64,000 nucleotides of DNA from Desmonostoc vinosum HA7617-LM4 (GCA_019359515.1 JAHHHC010000003.1:186001-250000), one strand, 5' to 3'; shown: positions 7,863 through 16,908, numbered from the stretch's first letter. Program-made: numbers and translations. Notes: a model not told the origin generated them from the sequence alone.

Positions 7863-9454
7863 TTGACAGGCACGCTCCACCAAGCTAGTCCATAGGGTTG
7901 AGTTGCTTCATTGAGCTGCTGGCGGAACTGGACGCGGATTTTGTAATTACCTGCGGTAGTCACCGGACAGAAAATATGCTCTACGCTATCAATTTGGCTG
8001 ATTGAAGAACAAATAATCCCAGCATCTGAATTGGGAGCATCAGTTTTCACTAAGTAGAGGTCGAGGTTATTCAAACCGCGATCGCGAAAACTCTCACCAA
8101 CATCAAACTGCTGATTTTTGTTATGATCATTTAGCTCTACTAAACGATCCCAACTCAGGGTAATAGCCACAAAACTTCCCTGTTTTAAAGGTTTTGCTAA
8201 CGCATAGTCAACACTTGCCCCTGTTTTAACTGTGCGATAATCCCAACCAATAGCAGACACTGCTTTTGATGGTTGCCATTGACCAGCGCTCAGTTGTTGA
8301 AAAGCACGGAACGCATTTAAATGACCTGTTCCCATTTGAGCATCTAAGGGAATTTTGGGATCTTTGTAAGCATCAGAAGTTAGCCAATCTTGATTTTGTT
8401 TATCAATTAGTGTGCGAGTCATTCCTAAACGCAAGCCATCACCAATATCTTGAATTTTTTCAGCGGAATTTAACAATACAGCTTTCATGACTTGGTGACG
8501 CCGAGCATCAACACTCCAATTAGGTTTTTTGGCTCGCAGTTGTTGGTCACTAAATTCTTGTAACAAAGCAACAGTCGCTGTTACATGTGGTGCAGCAAAG
8601 CTTGTACCTGTGGCTTTGTTCAATTTGCCATCTGGATTGAGCAAAGGAATGTTACTACCGGGCGCAACTAAACTGATAGCGCGACGCCCATCAAGATTAA
8701 ACTCCTTGCCAGCTAAGCGACCACTCGTTCCTAAGTTCGTACCCGCTAGATTGGAAACGTCTACTTTATTAAAAATTCCCCCCCTGCGGGATGAAAAAGC
8801 CACGTTGACTCCGTTAAAATTATCTGTAGGAATGGGAATACCACCCTTGCCTTGGTTGCCTGCGATCGCATACAAAACATCATGAACGCGACTCGACCAG
8901 TCAACACACAATGTTAGTAAAGCATTGCCGTCTAAAGTCGGTTCCGGTCGTGGGTCACGGTTGAGAGGTTCACCAAAGCTGAAGTTAATCGCCCGTACAT
9001 CCCCACTATTTTGTAAGGCTATATGCTGCGCTGATAAACATTCCTCCGGCTGACCCATATTTTTCGTAGAACCCACCGCTGAAGAATAGAGTCGCGCTCC
9101 TGGAGCAACCCCTGGTAAGCCTTTGTCTCTACTAACCATGACACCAGCGACATTATAAGCATGGGGGTCAACGCCGCTGTTAGACTTTGCCGGGCCATTG
9201 CGTAAAAACACCGCTGCTAAAGATATGGCGCGATTCTTAGACACCGCTTTATCCCACCCAAACATTCCCGGTCGCCCAATCTCTACCTGACCAATCGCAA
9301 TCTTGCGGCCAGTTAAATTATAAGGAGATTGATGCAGTTTTAAAGCATCAATACCACTGTTTCCTAAAGAAGTTCCCACAGCAGAAGCAATCGTCGGTAC
9401 ACTCAAACAAGAAGCACCCAATCCCCAAATTATCCAAGTTAATTTTTTGAACAT
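7859..9454 (-). CDS. S8 family (subtilisin-like) secreted peptidase
   Basis: 531 residues with an N-terminal signal peptide (about 1-25, cleavage near ASA). The subtilase core shows His98 in PHAYNVAG, oxyanion Asn200 in YAIAGNQG and Ser285 in GTSFAAPHV. The position of the usual catalytic Asp is occupied by Glu58 (IAIGQVEIGRPG). The C-terminal part (about 405-531) is a beta-rich prepeptidase-like region with a calcium-loop-like stretch (NDHNKNQQFDVGESFRDRG). It is probably an exported protease. It sits upstream of the serpin gene on the same strand. The Glu may be a family variant or may lower activity. Confidence 0.87.
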   Translation of the reverse strand: MFKKLTWIIWGLGASCLSVPTIASAVGTSLGNSGIDALKLHQSPYNLTGRKIAIGQVEIGRPGMFGWDKAVSKNRAISLAAVFLRNGPAKSNSGVDPHAYNVAGVMVSRDKGLPGVAPGARLYSSAVGSTKNMGQPEECLSAQHIALQNSGDVRAINFSFGEPLNRDPRPEPTLDGNALLTLCVDWSSRVHDVLYAIAGNQGKGGIPIPTDNFNGVNVAFSSRRGGIFNKVDVSNLAGTNLGTSGRLAGKEFNLDGRRAISLVAPGSNIPLLNPDGKLNKATGTSFAAPHVTATVALLQEFSDQQLRAKKPNWSVDARRHQVMKAVLLNSAEKIQDIGDGLRLGMTRTLIDKQNQDWLTSDAYKDPKIPLDAQMGTGHLNAFRAFQQLSAGQWQPSKAVSAIGWDYRTVKTGASVDYALAKPLKQGSFVAITLSWDRLVELNDHNKNQQFDVGESFRDRGLNNLDLYLVKTDAPNSDAGIICSSISQIDSVEHIFCPVTTAGNYKIRVQFRQQLNEATQPYGLAWWSVPVN

Positions 9455-9628
9455 AGTTATTTATCTAATAGTCATTTGTTATTAGTGATTAGTCATTAGT
9501 CATTTGTCAAGATTCATTATTCATTTCTTTTTGCTGCTGTCTCATCACCATTCCCCATTTCCAAATAATACTTGCTCAATGTTTTGTTACAATGCTTACA
9601 GACGAGGACGCTTAAAAATCCACTAGCC

Positions 9629-10336
9629 ATGACTCAAAACCTATCTAAAAAGCCCATTGTAATTGCTCCATCTATCCTATCAGCCGATTTTAGTCGTCTG
9701 GGTGAAGAAGTTCGCGCTATAGATGCGGCGGGAGCAGATTGGATTCATGTTGATGTAATGGACGGTCGTTTTGTACCTAATATTACGATAGGCCCTCTGG
9801 TTGTGGAGGCGATTCGTCCGGTGACTACCAAGCCACTTGATGTCCACCTAATGATTGTGGAACCAGAAAAGTATGTTGAGGGCTTCGCGAAAGCGGGTGC
9901 TGACATTATTTCAGTACATTGCGAGCATAATGCCTCTCCGCACCTGCATCGGACTTTAGGACAAATTAAAGAACTTGGCAAAAAAGCAGGAGTTGTACTA
10001 AACCCGGGTAGCCCTCTAGAACTTATTGAGTATGTGCTAGAACTTTGTGACCTAGTACTGATTATGAGCGTTAACCCCGGTTTTGGCGGTCAAAGCTTTA
10101 TTCCTGCTGTGTTACCTAAAATTCGCAAGCTACGTCAAATGTGCGATGAGCGCGGTCTTGACCCTTGGATTGAGGTAGATGGGGGACTGAAAGCAAATAA
10201 TACTTGGCAAGTCTTGGAAGCAGGAGCCAATGCAATTGTTGCTGGTTCAGCTGTATTTAATGCCAAGGATTATGCTGACGCCATTACAGCAATTCGCAAC
10301 AGCAAGCGCCCCACCCCTGAACTCGCAAAGGTTTAA
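9629..10336 (+). CDS. rpe: Ribulose-phosphate 3-epimerase
   Basis: 235 residues from the ATG at 9629; an in-frame ATG at 9572 would add a non-homologous leader. It interconverts ribulose 5-phosphate and xylulose 5-phosphate in the Calvin and pentose phosphate cycles in the cytosol. All family blocks are present: [28 protein letters not shown] with metal and catalytic Asp, [25 protein letters not shown] and the phosphate-binding VDGGLKANN...AGSAVF. A strong intrinsic terminator follows at 10368-10399. Confidence 0.97.
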   Translation: MTQNLSKKPIVIAPSILSADFSRLGEEVRAIDAAGADWIHVDVMDGRFVPNITIGPLVVEAIRPVTTKPLDVHLMIVEPEKYVEGFAKAGADIISVHCEHNASPHLHRTLGQIKELGKKAGVVLNPGSPLELIEYVLELCDLVLIMSVNPGFGGQSFIPAVLPKIRKLRQMCDERGLDPWIEVDGGLKANNTWQVLEAGANAIVAGSAVFNAKDYADAITAIRNSKRPTPELAKV

Positions 10337-10367
10337 TTTAGCTAGAAATTGTAAATAGATTATCAGC

Positions 10368-10399
10368 AGGGTGGGTTGTTTACTCACCCTAATTTTTTT
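10368..10399 (+). terminator. Intrinsic terminator of rpe
   Basis: Arms AGGGTGGGT and ACTCACCCT (9 bp with one G-T pair), loop TGTTT, then AATTTTTTT. Confidence 0.85.
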
Positions 10400-10418
10400 G
10401 TAATTGAGGATAATCATT

Positions 10419-10805
10419 ATGGCTAAAGTTAACTCAGTACAACTACAGAAGAGTTTGAATGAAATTAATTACCCTCTTAATAAAGAAGATTTGCTTAGAT
10501 ATGCTGAAGAAAAAGGGATTGACGAGGGTATTCTCCGCGCTTTCAAGCAGTTGCCTGCAAAACAGTATCAATCCTCAACTGATGTCAGCCAATCTATAAA
10601 GGAAATAGTTAGAAAGACAGTAAACCCTGTACAGTTAGAGAAAAATTTGGCTGAAATTACCTATCCACTTAGCAAAAAAGATTTGCTTAAATACGCTGAA
10701 GAAAAAGGTATTGATGAGCTGGTGTTGCGAGCCTTGAAGCGTTTACCTATCAAGCAGTATGACACTTTAGCTGACATCAGCAAAGCCATCAGTGAAAGTG
10801 AATAG
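10419..10805 (+). CDS. Tandem DUF2795 domain protein
   Basis: 128 residues from the ATG at 10419, with GAGGA at 10406. Two ~60-residue copies of the same unit: VQLQKSLNEINYPLNKEDLL...AEEKGIDEGILRAFKQLP and VQLEKNLAEITYPLSKKDLL...AEEKGIDELVLRALKRLP. This matches the small DUF2795 family, found singly or in tandem in cyanobacteria and actinobacteria. The function is unknown. No signal peptide or membrane segment is present. The two copies clearly arose by duplication. It lies just after the rpe terminator, so it is probably its own transcription unit. Confidence 0.8.
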   Translation: MAKVNSVQLQKSLNEINYPLNKEDLLRYAEEKGIDEGILRAFKQLPAKQYQSSTDVSQSIKEIVRKTVNPVQLEKNLAEITYPLSKKDLLKYAEEKGIDELVLRALKRLPIKQYDTLADISKAISESE

Positions 10806-11237
10806 TCTTTGAATTGAAAATACCCTTGGAAGAAGGGAAATCTACGCCTGCTCAGCTAGTTGTAAGACTAGGCATGAGCCGGAATACTGGTTCCGGACAG
10901 GAAGCCTAGTCAAGCGAAGCGGAACTAGGGGTACTTCACTGCGTTAAATCGTAAATTAATAGTAAAAATTTTAATACTCTATCAAAACCAAGAGTATAGT
11001 TTCAGACAACATCTATACCCAAATTCAAAAGATAACAGGAAACGGGCAACTGTTAACAGGTAATTTTGTGTAAATATTTATACCTGACAAAAAACATGCC
11101 ATTGATATTTATGGGAGTCTCTGACTTTCAAAGAGGGAACAAAGAATAGGAATAACTGTTCCCTGTTGCCTATTTCCTGTTTCTTTCTTCAATGATGTTT
11201 ATACCTAGAATTTAGGAAAATTAAACACAGGTGCAAT
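10806..11237. other. Intergenic region with a nested stem-loop element
   Basis: No open frame of note. At 10866-10911 an 8-bp outer stem (GACTAGGC/GCCTAGTC) encloses a 6-bp inner stem (CCGGAA/TTCCGG, loop TACTGG). The rest (10950-11237) is AT-rich with fragments such as GGAAACGGGCAACTG and CTGTTCCCTGTTGCC. Confidence 0.55.
10866..10911. ncRNA. Candidate structured RNA or structured repeat
   Basis: Two nested perfect stems of 8 and 6 bp separated by internal loops of 5 and 7 bases. There is no T-run after it, so it is not an obvious terminator. No known RNA family is recognised. It could equally be an interspersed DNA repeat. Confidence 0.3.
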
Positions 11238-12131
11238 ATGAAACTACAAGATTTTTTAGGGAAAGAAGAAAAATGGGGATTTGAAGCGATCGCTCAAGAT
11301 GCAGAATTGAGTCGTCAGATTCAAGTACTATTAATTGGCTTGGGTTTACTAGAACCCCCAGCCGATGGTAAATTTGGCCCTGTTTCTTTAGCCGCTTTCA
11401 AAAAATTTCAGGAATTCACTAAAACTGGAGAAAGTGAATTTTTAGGCCCACTCACAGCCAAGAAATTAATTGAAACCAAACCAGAAGAACTACCAAAGCC
11501 TCCTTTAAAACTGGGTAATGACATTGCCAGCAAAATTATCAAATACATGCAGGCAAAAAATTATCAAGTATTCACAGGTCTTGGAGAATACAACATTGTT
11601 TATCTAGAAGGAGTGAACGAAGACTGGACTCTTAACAGCGATCCACCAAATCAATTTAATGATCGACGGATTGTAATCGAAGTTGTAGATGGCATTCCCA
11701 AAATCGTTAATCATTGGCAAGCTACCACTGAACCAGGTAAATACTACACTCTAAACCCCATGAATTCAGCAGGTGCTGCAAGAATTAAGTTTGGACAATA
11801 CAAAGCCTGGGCTGTGGGACTACACGGAAACGCAGAACGTCACGAAGCGTTAATCCAAGTTGAACCCATCACTGTTCACCGAGATTTTAACAAAGACTTT
11901 CAACGGACTGGTGACAAGCTGGATACAGGTCTTTTCCTCATAAATCAACATTGGGGCTATGATGCACCTACAAACAATATCAAGAATGCCAGTGCAGGTT
12001 GTCTTGTAGGACGCAGGCGCGACGGACATCGAGAATTTATGGCGTTGATTAAAAAAGATCGTCGCTATGTGGCTAATCCTAACTATGTCTTCTACACCAC
12101 GGTTATTGCTGGGGATGATTTATTGAAATAG
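11238..12131 (+). CDS. Peptidoglycan-binding domain protein with L,D-transpeptidase-like C-terminus
   Basis: 297 residues. The N-terminal region (about 22-80) is a peptidoglycan-binding-1 type fold (LLIGLGLLEPPADGKFGPVSLAAFKKFQ). The C-terminal half carries an active-site-like block with His238 (INQHWGYD) and Cys255 in KNASAGCLVGRR, resembling the His/Ser-x-Gly-Cys centre of YkuD-type transpeptidases and related murein-acting proteins. No clear signal peptide is visible, so if it works on the wall the export route is unclear. A phage- or effector-like origin is possible. The stand-alone context gives no help. Confidence 0.7.
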   Translation: MKLQDFLGKEEKWGFEAIAQDAELSRQIQVLLIGLGLLEPPADGKFGPVSLAAFKKFQEFTKTGESEFLGPLTAKKLIETKPEELPKPPLKLGNDIASKIIKYMQAKNYQVFTGLGEYNIVYLEGVNEDWTLNSDPPNQFNDRRIVIEVVDGIPKIVNHWQATTEPGKYYTLNPMNSAGAARIKFGQYKAWAVGLHGNAERHEALIQVEPITVHRDFNKDFQRTGDKLDTGLFLINQHWGYDAPTNNIKNASAGCLVGRRRDGHREFMALIKKDRRYVANPNYVFYTTVIAGDDLLK

Positions 12132-12171
12132 TTTCTAGGATTAGGCAGTACAGCATTTTTAATACAAATAT

Positions 12172-12202
12172 GTAGAGACGCCCTTTTGAAGCGTCTCTAC
12201 TA
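12172..12202. repeat. GTAGAGACGC hairpin repeat
   Basis: Arms TGTAGAGACGC and GCGTCTCTAC around CCTTTTGAA. The same family occurs at 43167-43197 and 60613-60665. It lies between two convergent genes. Confidence 0.6.
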
Positions 12203-12230
12203 AAAATATGCAATTTATATAGGCGACAGC

Positions 12231-12653
12231 TTATCTAGCTTCTCTAGCAAAAATAACTCGGCAATTTACACCACCGTAATCTTGACAAGTTTGCAGAGCA
12301 TATCGTCCTGCAATCAACTTACCTCTTCTGGGATCACGAATATCGTATCCCCACCCTGTACCGTAAGCACCATTGGAACCAACAGCCAAAGCCCCCCAAG
12401 CATTTTTAAACCACAAAGGAACTGAACAATCATCAGTTCTAGATTGTCGCGTGCAATCATAAAGAGCAATGTGTTCAGCCTCTTCGCGTGACAAACTAAT
12501 TGCAGAAGTGTAAACTCCAGTAGATTGAGAATAAGCGATCGCACCATATACATCTGGTGCAGGTTGAGCTTGGGCGACTTGTGTCATCCCTGGTAAAAAA
12601 GATAATGCTGTAGCCGCTGCTAATAAACCTTTTTTGAATGTATTTGCCAACAT
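12231..12653 (-). CDS. DUF4189 domain protein, exported
   Basis: 140 residues. A signal peptide occupies about 1-29 (GLLAAATALSFLPGMTQVAQA). The mature part matches the DUF4189 pattern: YGAIAYSQSTG, WGYDIRDPRRGKLIAGRYALQTC and paired cysteines (CTRQSRTDDC, CQDYGGVNC) suited to disulphides in an exported protein. The function is unknown. It is a single gene converging on the transpeptidase-like gene. Confidence 0.8.
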   Translation of the reverse strand: MLANTFKKGLLAAATALSFLPGMTQVAQAQPAPDVYGAIAYSQSTGVYTSAISLSREEAEHIALYDCTRQSRTDDCSVPLWFKNAWGALAVGSNGAYGTGWGYDIRDPRRGKLIAGRYALQTCQDYGGVNCRVIFAREAR

Positions 12654-12780
12654 AGAATCTAAATTTAACTCTAGAAAAGGACTACAGATTTCTATGTGGG
12701 CATTTCGTAATTCACGTCAAAATTGATCGAATGGGAATGGGTAATTGGGAATGGAGAAAGCAGGTAAAATAATTAACTAC

Positions 12781-12836
12781 GAATTACGAATTACGAATTA
12801 CGAATTACGAATTACGAATTACGAATTACGAATTAC
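12781..12836. repeat. GAATTAC heptamer tandem repeat overlapping the plsY stop
   Basis: Eight exact copies of GAATTAC (TAATTCG-type on the minus strand) in 56 bases. The plsY stop codon (12826-12828) lies in the seventh unit, so the last residues Asn-Ser and the stop are encoded by the repeat. A TTAA sits just outside at 12773-12776. Confidence 0.9.
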
Positions 12837-13515
12837 CATTTTCTGCTTCTGTTGCTACCTTTTGCCCAACTTTTGGCTCGCTACCAGCAAGTAACCGTTC
12901 AATATTAGTACGATGACGCACTATTACATATAATCCACCAACAATGCCAAAGAGGATGTAAGGCAGAGGTTGCTGTAAAGTTACCATAAAAATAGAAACG
13001 GCGATCGCACCACTAATTGAGCTTAAAGAAATAATCCGTGAGAAGGCTACGACAATGGCAAAGACACCCAATGTTACTAAACCTACCTGCCAACTCATCG
13101 CTAACAAAATCCCTAAACTGATAGCAACAGATTTACCACCTGTAAAGCCCAAAAAAATTGATTTGCTGTGTCCTAAAATCGCGGCTAAGCCAACTAACGT
13201 TACTAGATAAGGTTGCCAAACTTTTGCATCTACAGTTGCAGGGATAAAATTTTGACTAGCTCCCAAGTTAAATAATAAATAAACCAGAGCGATCGCTAAC
13301 ACTCCCTTCAAACAATCAATTAATAAAACGAATGCTCCTGGCCCTGTCCCTAATGCTCGCAAAACATTGGTTGCTCCGGTTGAACCTGAACCCACTTCCC
13401 GAATATCAATACCTTTTAACTGTTTCACAGCGATGTACCCAGTCGGAAAAGAACCCAGCAGGTAAGCTGTGACGACAATTGCACCGCACAGAATTAACCA
13501 CATAGTCATAAACAA
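12826..13515 (-). CDS. plsY: Glycerol-3-phosphate acyltransferase PlsY
   Basis: 229 residues, multi-pass membrane protein. It transfers acyl from acyl phosphate to the sn-1 position of glycerol 3-phosphate, the first step of phospholipid and glycolipid synthesis. Conserved motifs are present: LGSFPTGY, DIREVGSGSTGATNVLR (phosphate binding) and LGFTGGKSVA. Length is slightly above the usual ~200 because of the tail EAENGNS, whose last codons come from a heptamer repeat. It lies last in a same-strand series after mlaE, DUF3119 and DUF3086, all linked to membranes. Confidence 0.96.
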   Translation of the reverse strand: MFMTMWLILCGAIVVTAYLLGSFPTGYIAVKQLKGIDIREVGSGSTGATNVLRALGTGPGAFVLLIDCLKGVLAIALVYLLFNLGASQNFIPATVDAKVWQPYLVTLVGLAAILGHSKSIFLGFTGGKSVAISLGILLAMSWQVGLVTLGVFAIVVAFSRIISLSSISGAIAVSIFMVTLQQPLPYILFGIVGGLYVIVRHRTNIERLLAGSEPKVGQKVATEAENGNS

Positions 13516-13716
13516 TTCCTAAATAAATTAGACACGGAGAGTGGGAGACGCGGGGACGCGGGGAGTTGCCTGTGTCTGGAGTTCAATACCAATGGCACTT
13601 TGAGCGCGACTTCTGTCGTAGAGACAAAAAATCTGTTCATTGTTTGAATCTCCTGGCTTTAGCTATGGGATTTCTCCGCGTCCCCGCGTCCTCTTCAAGT
13701 TGACTTTGTAACTCAA

Positions 13717-14955
13717 TTAAAAGTCATTGTCATAGTCTCTCATCATTTTGGGGTCAGGTGCGAAGGCTAACCATAGAGGGAATTGCAGTATTGACAGACT
13801 GATTTGTTCCTCTGAATCATCAATGATAATTAAAGACATTTGATTTGCTTTTACCAATCGGTCTGCTTTTTGGGCTAAGGCTTCAGATGTCTCAAATAAT
13901 ACTATGCCTCTGTCAGGGCCAAAGTCTGGGCGACCTATTCCCAGACAATCTTGTAAGCCACGTCGCCATTCACCTAAACGCTCAGGTGTATTAGCTAAAA
14001 CTAGTGTACGTAGGCGATCGCCATATAGTTTATGTAATATCGAGATTCCAGCGGAGGCAATTAGGATATTCTGTAAGCGGCTACCCATTGTTCGCAAAGC
14101 ACCGCGTCCCCCTTGATTAAAAAACCAGTTAGAAACTCGTTCTGCGTGGATTGGTTCAAAGGTACGGCGTAATTGCCATACAGGGCCGTAATAGTCTGGT
14201 TTATTACGGTATTGATCGATTAGGCGGCGAATTTGTTTTGTCGTCTCTTGAAATTGTTGTTGAGCAAATTGTGGAATTACTAGTTGGGGTTCAGTTGATT
14301 TTGTTTCTTTAGCAGCGGGTTTTGCTTTTTCTACCACAGTTGGCGGCACCAATTGTAATTGCTCAGCTGCTGCTGCCAAATCTTGTAAACTACCTGTGAG
14401 GTAGTCTTTAAAACCCTGCACCCGAATTGCTAAATCTTGAGAAGTACCAGCAAAAGTTGTTCGCATTTCATTACGAATGCGTTCTTGTCGGCGTTCTAGC
14501 TGTTCTACAGAAATTTGCAGTGCTTGTTTGCGTTGTTCTAACTGTGCTAGCGACTCCTGTACAATTTGTCCCAACGTAGTTTGGGTTTCACCAACTTGTA
14601 ATTGGAGATTTTTATAAGACGCCTGTAAGTTAGCTATTTCTATTTTTAGAGCTGCTTCAGTCTTTTGCAACTCTGCTACTCGTTGTGCTGTTGCTGCATT
14701 TAGCGCACTATCTTCTTCCACTTGCGTCGCTAAGGAGCCTGTCGAGTCTTCTAGTTGTTGGATTGTAGAATCTACCACTTCCACACTGGAGTTAGCAGGT
14801 TCAGAAATTGGATTTTCTTGTGGTGTTTCTGTTTGTCCTACTGGCTCAACAGATGAATTTTCTGGATTTTCAGCTGCATGACTTTGGTCTTGTGTTTCTG
14901 CTAACCACTCATCAATGGGTTTTGGAGTTTGCGATTCCTCTGGGTTCATAAACAA
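13717..14955 (-). CDS. DUF3086 domain protein
   Basis: 412 residues, soluble. Residues 1-80 are acidic and Pro/Glu-rich. A long coiled coil spans about 85-165 (AELQKTEAALKIEIANLQ). The C-terminal half, from about 240, is the cyanobacterial DUF3086 domain (YYGPVWQLRRTFEPIHAERVSNWF, LRTMGSRLQNILIASAGI). Function unknown. The neighbours are DUF3119 and mlaE upstream and plsY downstream on the same strand, so a part in envelope lipid handling is a reasonable guess. Confidence 0.85.
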   Translation of the reverse strand: MFMNPEESQTPKPIDEWLAETQDQSHAAENPENSSVEPVGQTETPQENPISEPANSSVEVVDSTIQQLEDSTGSLATQVEEDSALNAATAQRVAELQKTEAALKIEIANLQASYKNLQLQVGETQTTLGQIVQESLAQLEQRKQALQISVEQLERRQERIRNEMRTTFAGTSQDLAIRVQGFKDYLTGSLQDLAAAAEQLQLVPPTVVEKAKPAAKETKSTEPQLVIPQFAQQQFQETTKQIRRLIDQYRNKPDYYGPVWQLRRTFEPIHAERVSNWFFNQGGRGALRTMGSRLQNILIASAGISILHKLYGDRLRTLVLANTPERLGEWRRGLQDCLGIGRPDFGPDRGIVLFETSEALAQKADRLVKANQMSLIIIDDSEEQISLSILQFPLWLAFAPDPKMMRDYDNDF

Positions 14956-14989
14956 TAGTGTAATTCCTACGACGCGAATGAAAGGGAAC

Positions 14990-15120
14990 TCTTAACAGGG
15001 GACAGAGAAGACTAAGCCATCCACAAGGGAGAGCCAGTCTCGTGAGCGGGTTTCCCACGCCACTTTCTTCAACGGGGGGAACCCCCGCACAGAAGTGGCT
15101 CGACTTGAGAGAACTGGCGT
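14990..15120. repeat. Interspersed palindromic repeat block
   Basis: Contains GCGGGTTTCCCACGCC and AACGGGGGGAACCCCCGC palindromes in the gap between DUF3119 and DUF3086. No coding potential. Confidence 0.5.
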
Positions 15121-15232
15121 TGAAATTTCAACATACCTTACAATACAAGGATTCTTTACGCCCACAAGGAGCAAGGTTTTAAACTTTTATTTTTTTGATA
15201 AACAGCTTTCAGAAATATACAATCAACAGTCA

Positions 15233-15622
15233 CTACTCAATACGTGGACAACGTTGTTCCAGACAAGTTTTGAGAGTATGAGGATCAAATAGAATTGGCA
15301 AAAAATGAATACTTTTAATTTCTTTAAAGTAAAACAGGATGGGAACTCTGTTCCAGAAGATACGCCAGTTTTGCCATTCTTGGAAGGGAAAACGCCGAAT
15401 TAGTTTTTCGCCTCTGTAAATATCTAAATCGGTGGCAGTGAATTGCAAACGCAGTGTCAACGCTTGAAACATCAAAAACAAGCCAAACAGTGCGATCGCT
15501 CCTCCGATCCAAGGTTGTACTATTAACACTAGTATAGCGACAAGCACCAATACTACAGGTATATAGTAACTGGGCTTGAGTTCCACGGTTGATGTCAAGT
15601 TAGGAGCAATTGAACTGGTCAC
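15233..15622 (-). CDS. DUF3119 family membrane protein
   Basis: About 129 residues from a GTG at 15622 with AGGA upstream. A longer frame from 15715 exists, but its extra N-terminus (LPTPHSPP) is translated repeat, so I prefer the GTG. Two adjacent membrane helices (YIPVVLVLVAILVLIVQP, GGAIALFGLFLMFQALTL) precede a PH-like region with RGEKLIRRFPFQEWQNWRIFW. It is a conserved cyanobacterial and plastid-lineage family of unknown function. It follows mlaE directly, in keeping with a lipid-transport role. Confidence 0.82.
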   Translation of the reverse strand: MTSSIAPNLTSTVELKPSYYIPVVLVLVAILVLIVQPWIGGAIALFGLFLMFQALTLRLQFTATDLDIYRGEKLIRRFPFQEWQNWRIFWNRVPILFYFKEIKSIHFLPILFDPHTLKTCLEQRCPRIE

Positions 15623-15713
15623 AAGTGTAAATCCTGCTTTGTTAATAAACACATTTCTTATTTTAGGAGGGGAGTGGGGAGTAGGGAGTAGGGAATTGGG
15701 GAAGTCATTTGTC

Positions 15714-15785
15714 ATGACGCGACGCTCCTGTGTCGCTACCGCTGACGCTCGTACCTCGCTACCGCTACGCTAACGTCATTTGTTA
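15714..15785. repeat. Composite repeat core (GCTCCTGTGTCGCTACCGCT type)
   Basis: Same core as in the 7626-7862 and 62383-62483 elements, but flanked here by TCATTTGT-type units instead of TAATTCG heptamers. A run of CCCCGCGT units follows at about 15795-15842. Confidence 0.65.
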
Positions 15786-15881
15786 TTGATTATTCTCCGC
15801 GTCCCCGCGTCCCCGCATCCCCGCGTCCCCGCGTCCCCGCGTCTCTCATCTCCCTCATCCTCTAGCTTCTAGTCCCTAATT

Positions 15882-16679
15882 CTATAACCCTTGAAGTAAT
15901 GCACTGCCAGTTCCTTGAAACATTAACCAAGAAAGAAAGAAGTTGCTAATAAATATAACCAGCAGAGCAGTAACAACAGCTGATGTGGTTGACTGTCCTA
16001 CACCTTTGGCTCCTCCCGTTGTAGTTAAACCCCAACTGCAACCAATCACAGCAATTAAAACTCCAAAGCAACATGCTTTAATCATCGCACTCAATATATC
16101 CCAGATACCAAGAAGGTTACGGGCTGAATCTAGAAATACTGTATCGGAGAGGTTATAGATATTTGTAGCAATAATCAATCCTCCTAACATTCCTGTTACC
16201 AAAGATAGAAGAGTTAAAATTGGTAGCATTAGACAGCAAGCAAGCACGCGTGGAATAACCAGGTAATCGATTGGATCAGTTCTTAACATCAACATAGCGT
16301 CGATTTGTTCTGTAACCCGCATCGTACCAATTTCTGCGGCAAAGGCGGAACCAACTCGTCCTGCTAGAATTACTGCTGTCAGAACGGGTGAGAGTTCTCG
16401 TGTTAATGCCACAGCTAGAACTCCGCCAACAATATTACCTGCACCAAAATTGATAAATTCTCGTGCTACTTGAATAGTGAACACTGCGCCCACGAAAATA
16501 GCCGTTAATAGCGCAATCAAAAGAGAATCTGGGCCAACTGCGGCCATTTGTTCTAGAGTGTTGCGGCGATGGACTTTGCCTTTGAGTAGATGAACTAGTG
16601 TTTGTCCACCTAAAAAAATCGCCGCCAGCAACCGCTGACTCCATTCTCCTAAACTGGATTTGGATGTAGTCTCGCTCAA
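15882..16679 (-). CDS. mlaE: MlaE family lipid ABC transporter permease (Ycf63-like)
   Basis: 265 residues, with about five to six membrane helices and the MlaE blocks [38 protein letters not shown] and [21 protein letters not shown]. It is the permease of an Mla/TGD-type system moving phospholipids or glycolipids between membranes; its homologue in red algal plastids is Ycf63. The ATPase and MCE-domain subunits are not in this window. It heads a same-strand set with DUF3119, DUF3086 and plsY. A 182-bp heptamer array begins 47 bases upstream of its start. Confidence 0.93.
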   Translation of the reverse strand: MSETTSKSSLGEWSQRLLAAIFLGGQTLVHLLKGKVHRRNTLEQMAAVGPDSLLIALLTAIFVGAVFTIQVAREFINFGAGNIVGGVLAVALTRELSPVLTAVILAGRVGSAFAAEIGTMRVTEQIDAMLMLRTDPIDYLVIPRVLACCLMLPILTLLSLVTGMLGGLIIATNIYNLSDTVFLDSARNLLGIWDILSAMIKACCFGVLIAVIGCSWGLTTTGGAKGVGQSTTSAVVTALLVIFISNFFLSWLMFQGTGSALLQGL

Positions 16680-16726
16680 GGTTCTGTAGTTAACTCGGTA
16701 ACTGCCTTAAGAATAGCGAAAGTCGT

Positions 16727-16908
16727 GGGGAATGGGGAATGGGGAATGGGGATTGGGGACTGGGGATTGGGGATTGGGGATTGGGGACTGGGGATTGGGG
16801 ATTGGGGATTGGGGATTGGGGACTGGGGACTGGGGATTGGGGACTGGGGATTGGGGATTGGGGATTGGGGATTGGGGACTGGGGATTGGGGACTGGGGAT
16901 TGGGGACT
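16727..16908. repeat. STRR-type heptanucleotide tandem array (GGGGAAT/GGGGATT/GGGGACT)
   Basis: Twenty-six head-to-tail 7-base units: three GGGGAAT, then 23 GGGGATT or GGGGACT units in irregular order. It matches the short tandemly repeated repetitive sequences described from heterocystous cyanobacteria. All six frames are open because no unit contains a stop, so the long frames here are artefacts. Confidence 0.95.

Noticed and set aside
16727-16908. Possible CRISPR array
   Set aside because: The units are contiguous 7-mers without spacers and there are no cas genes in the window.
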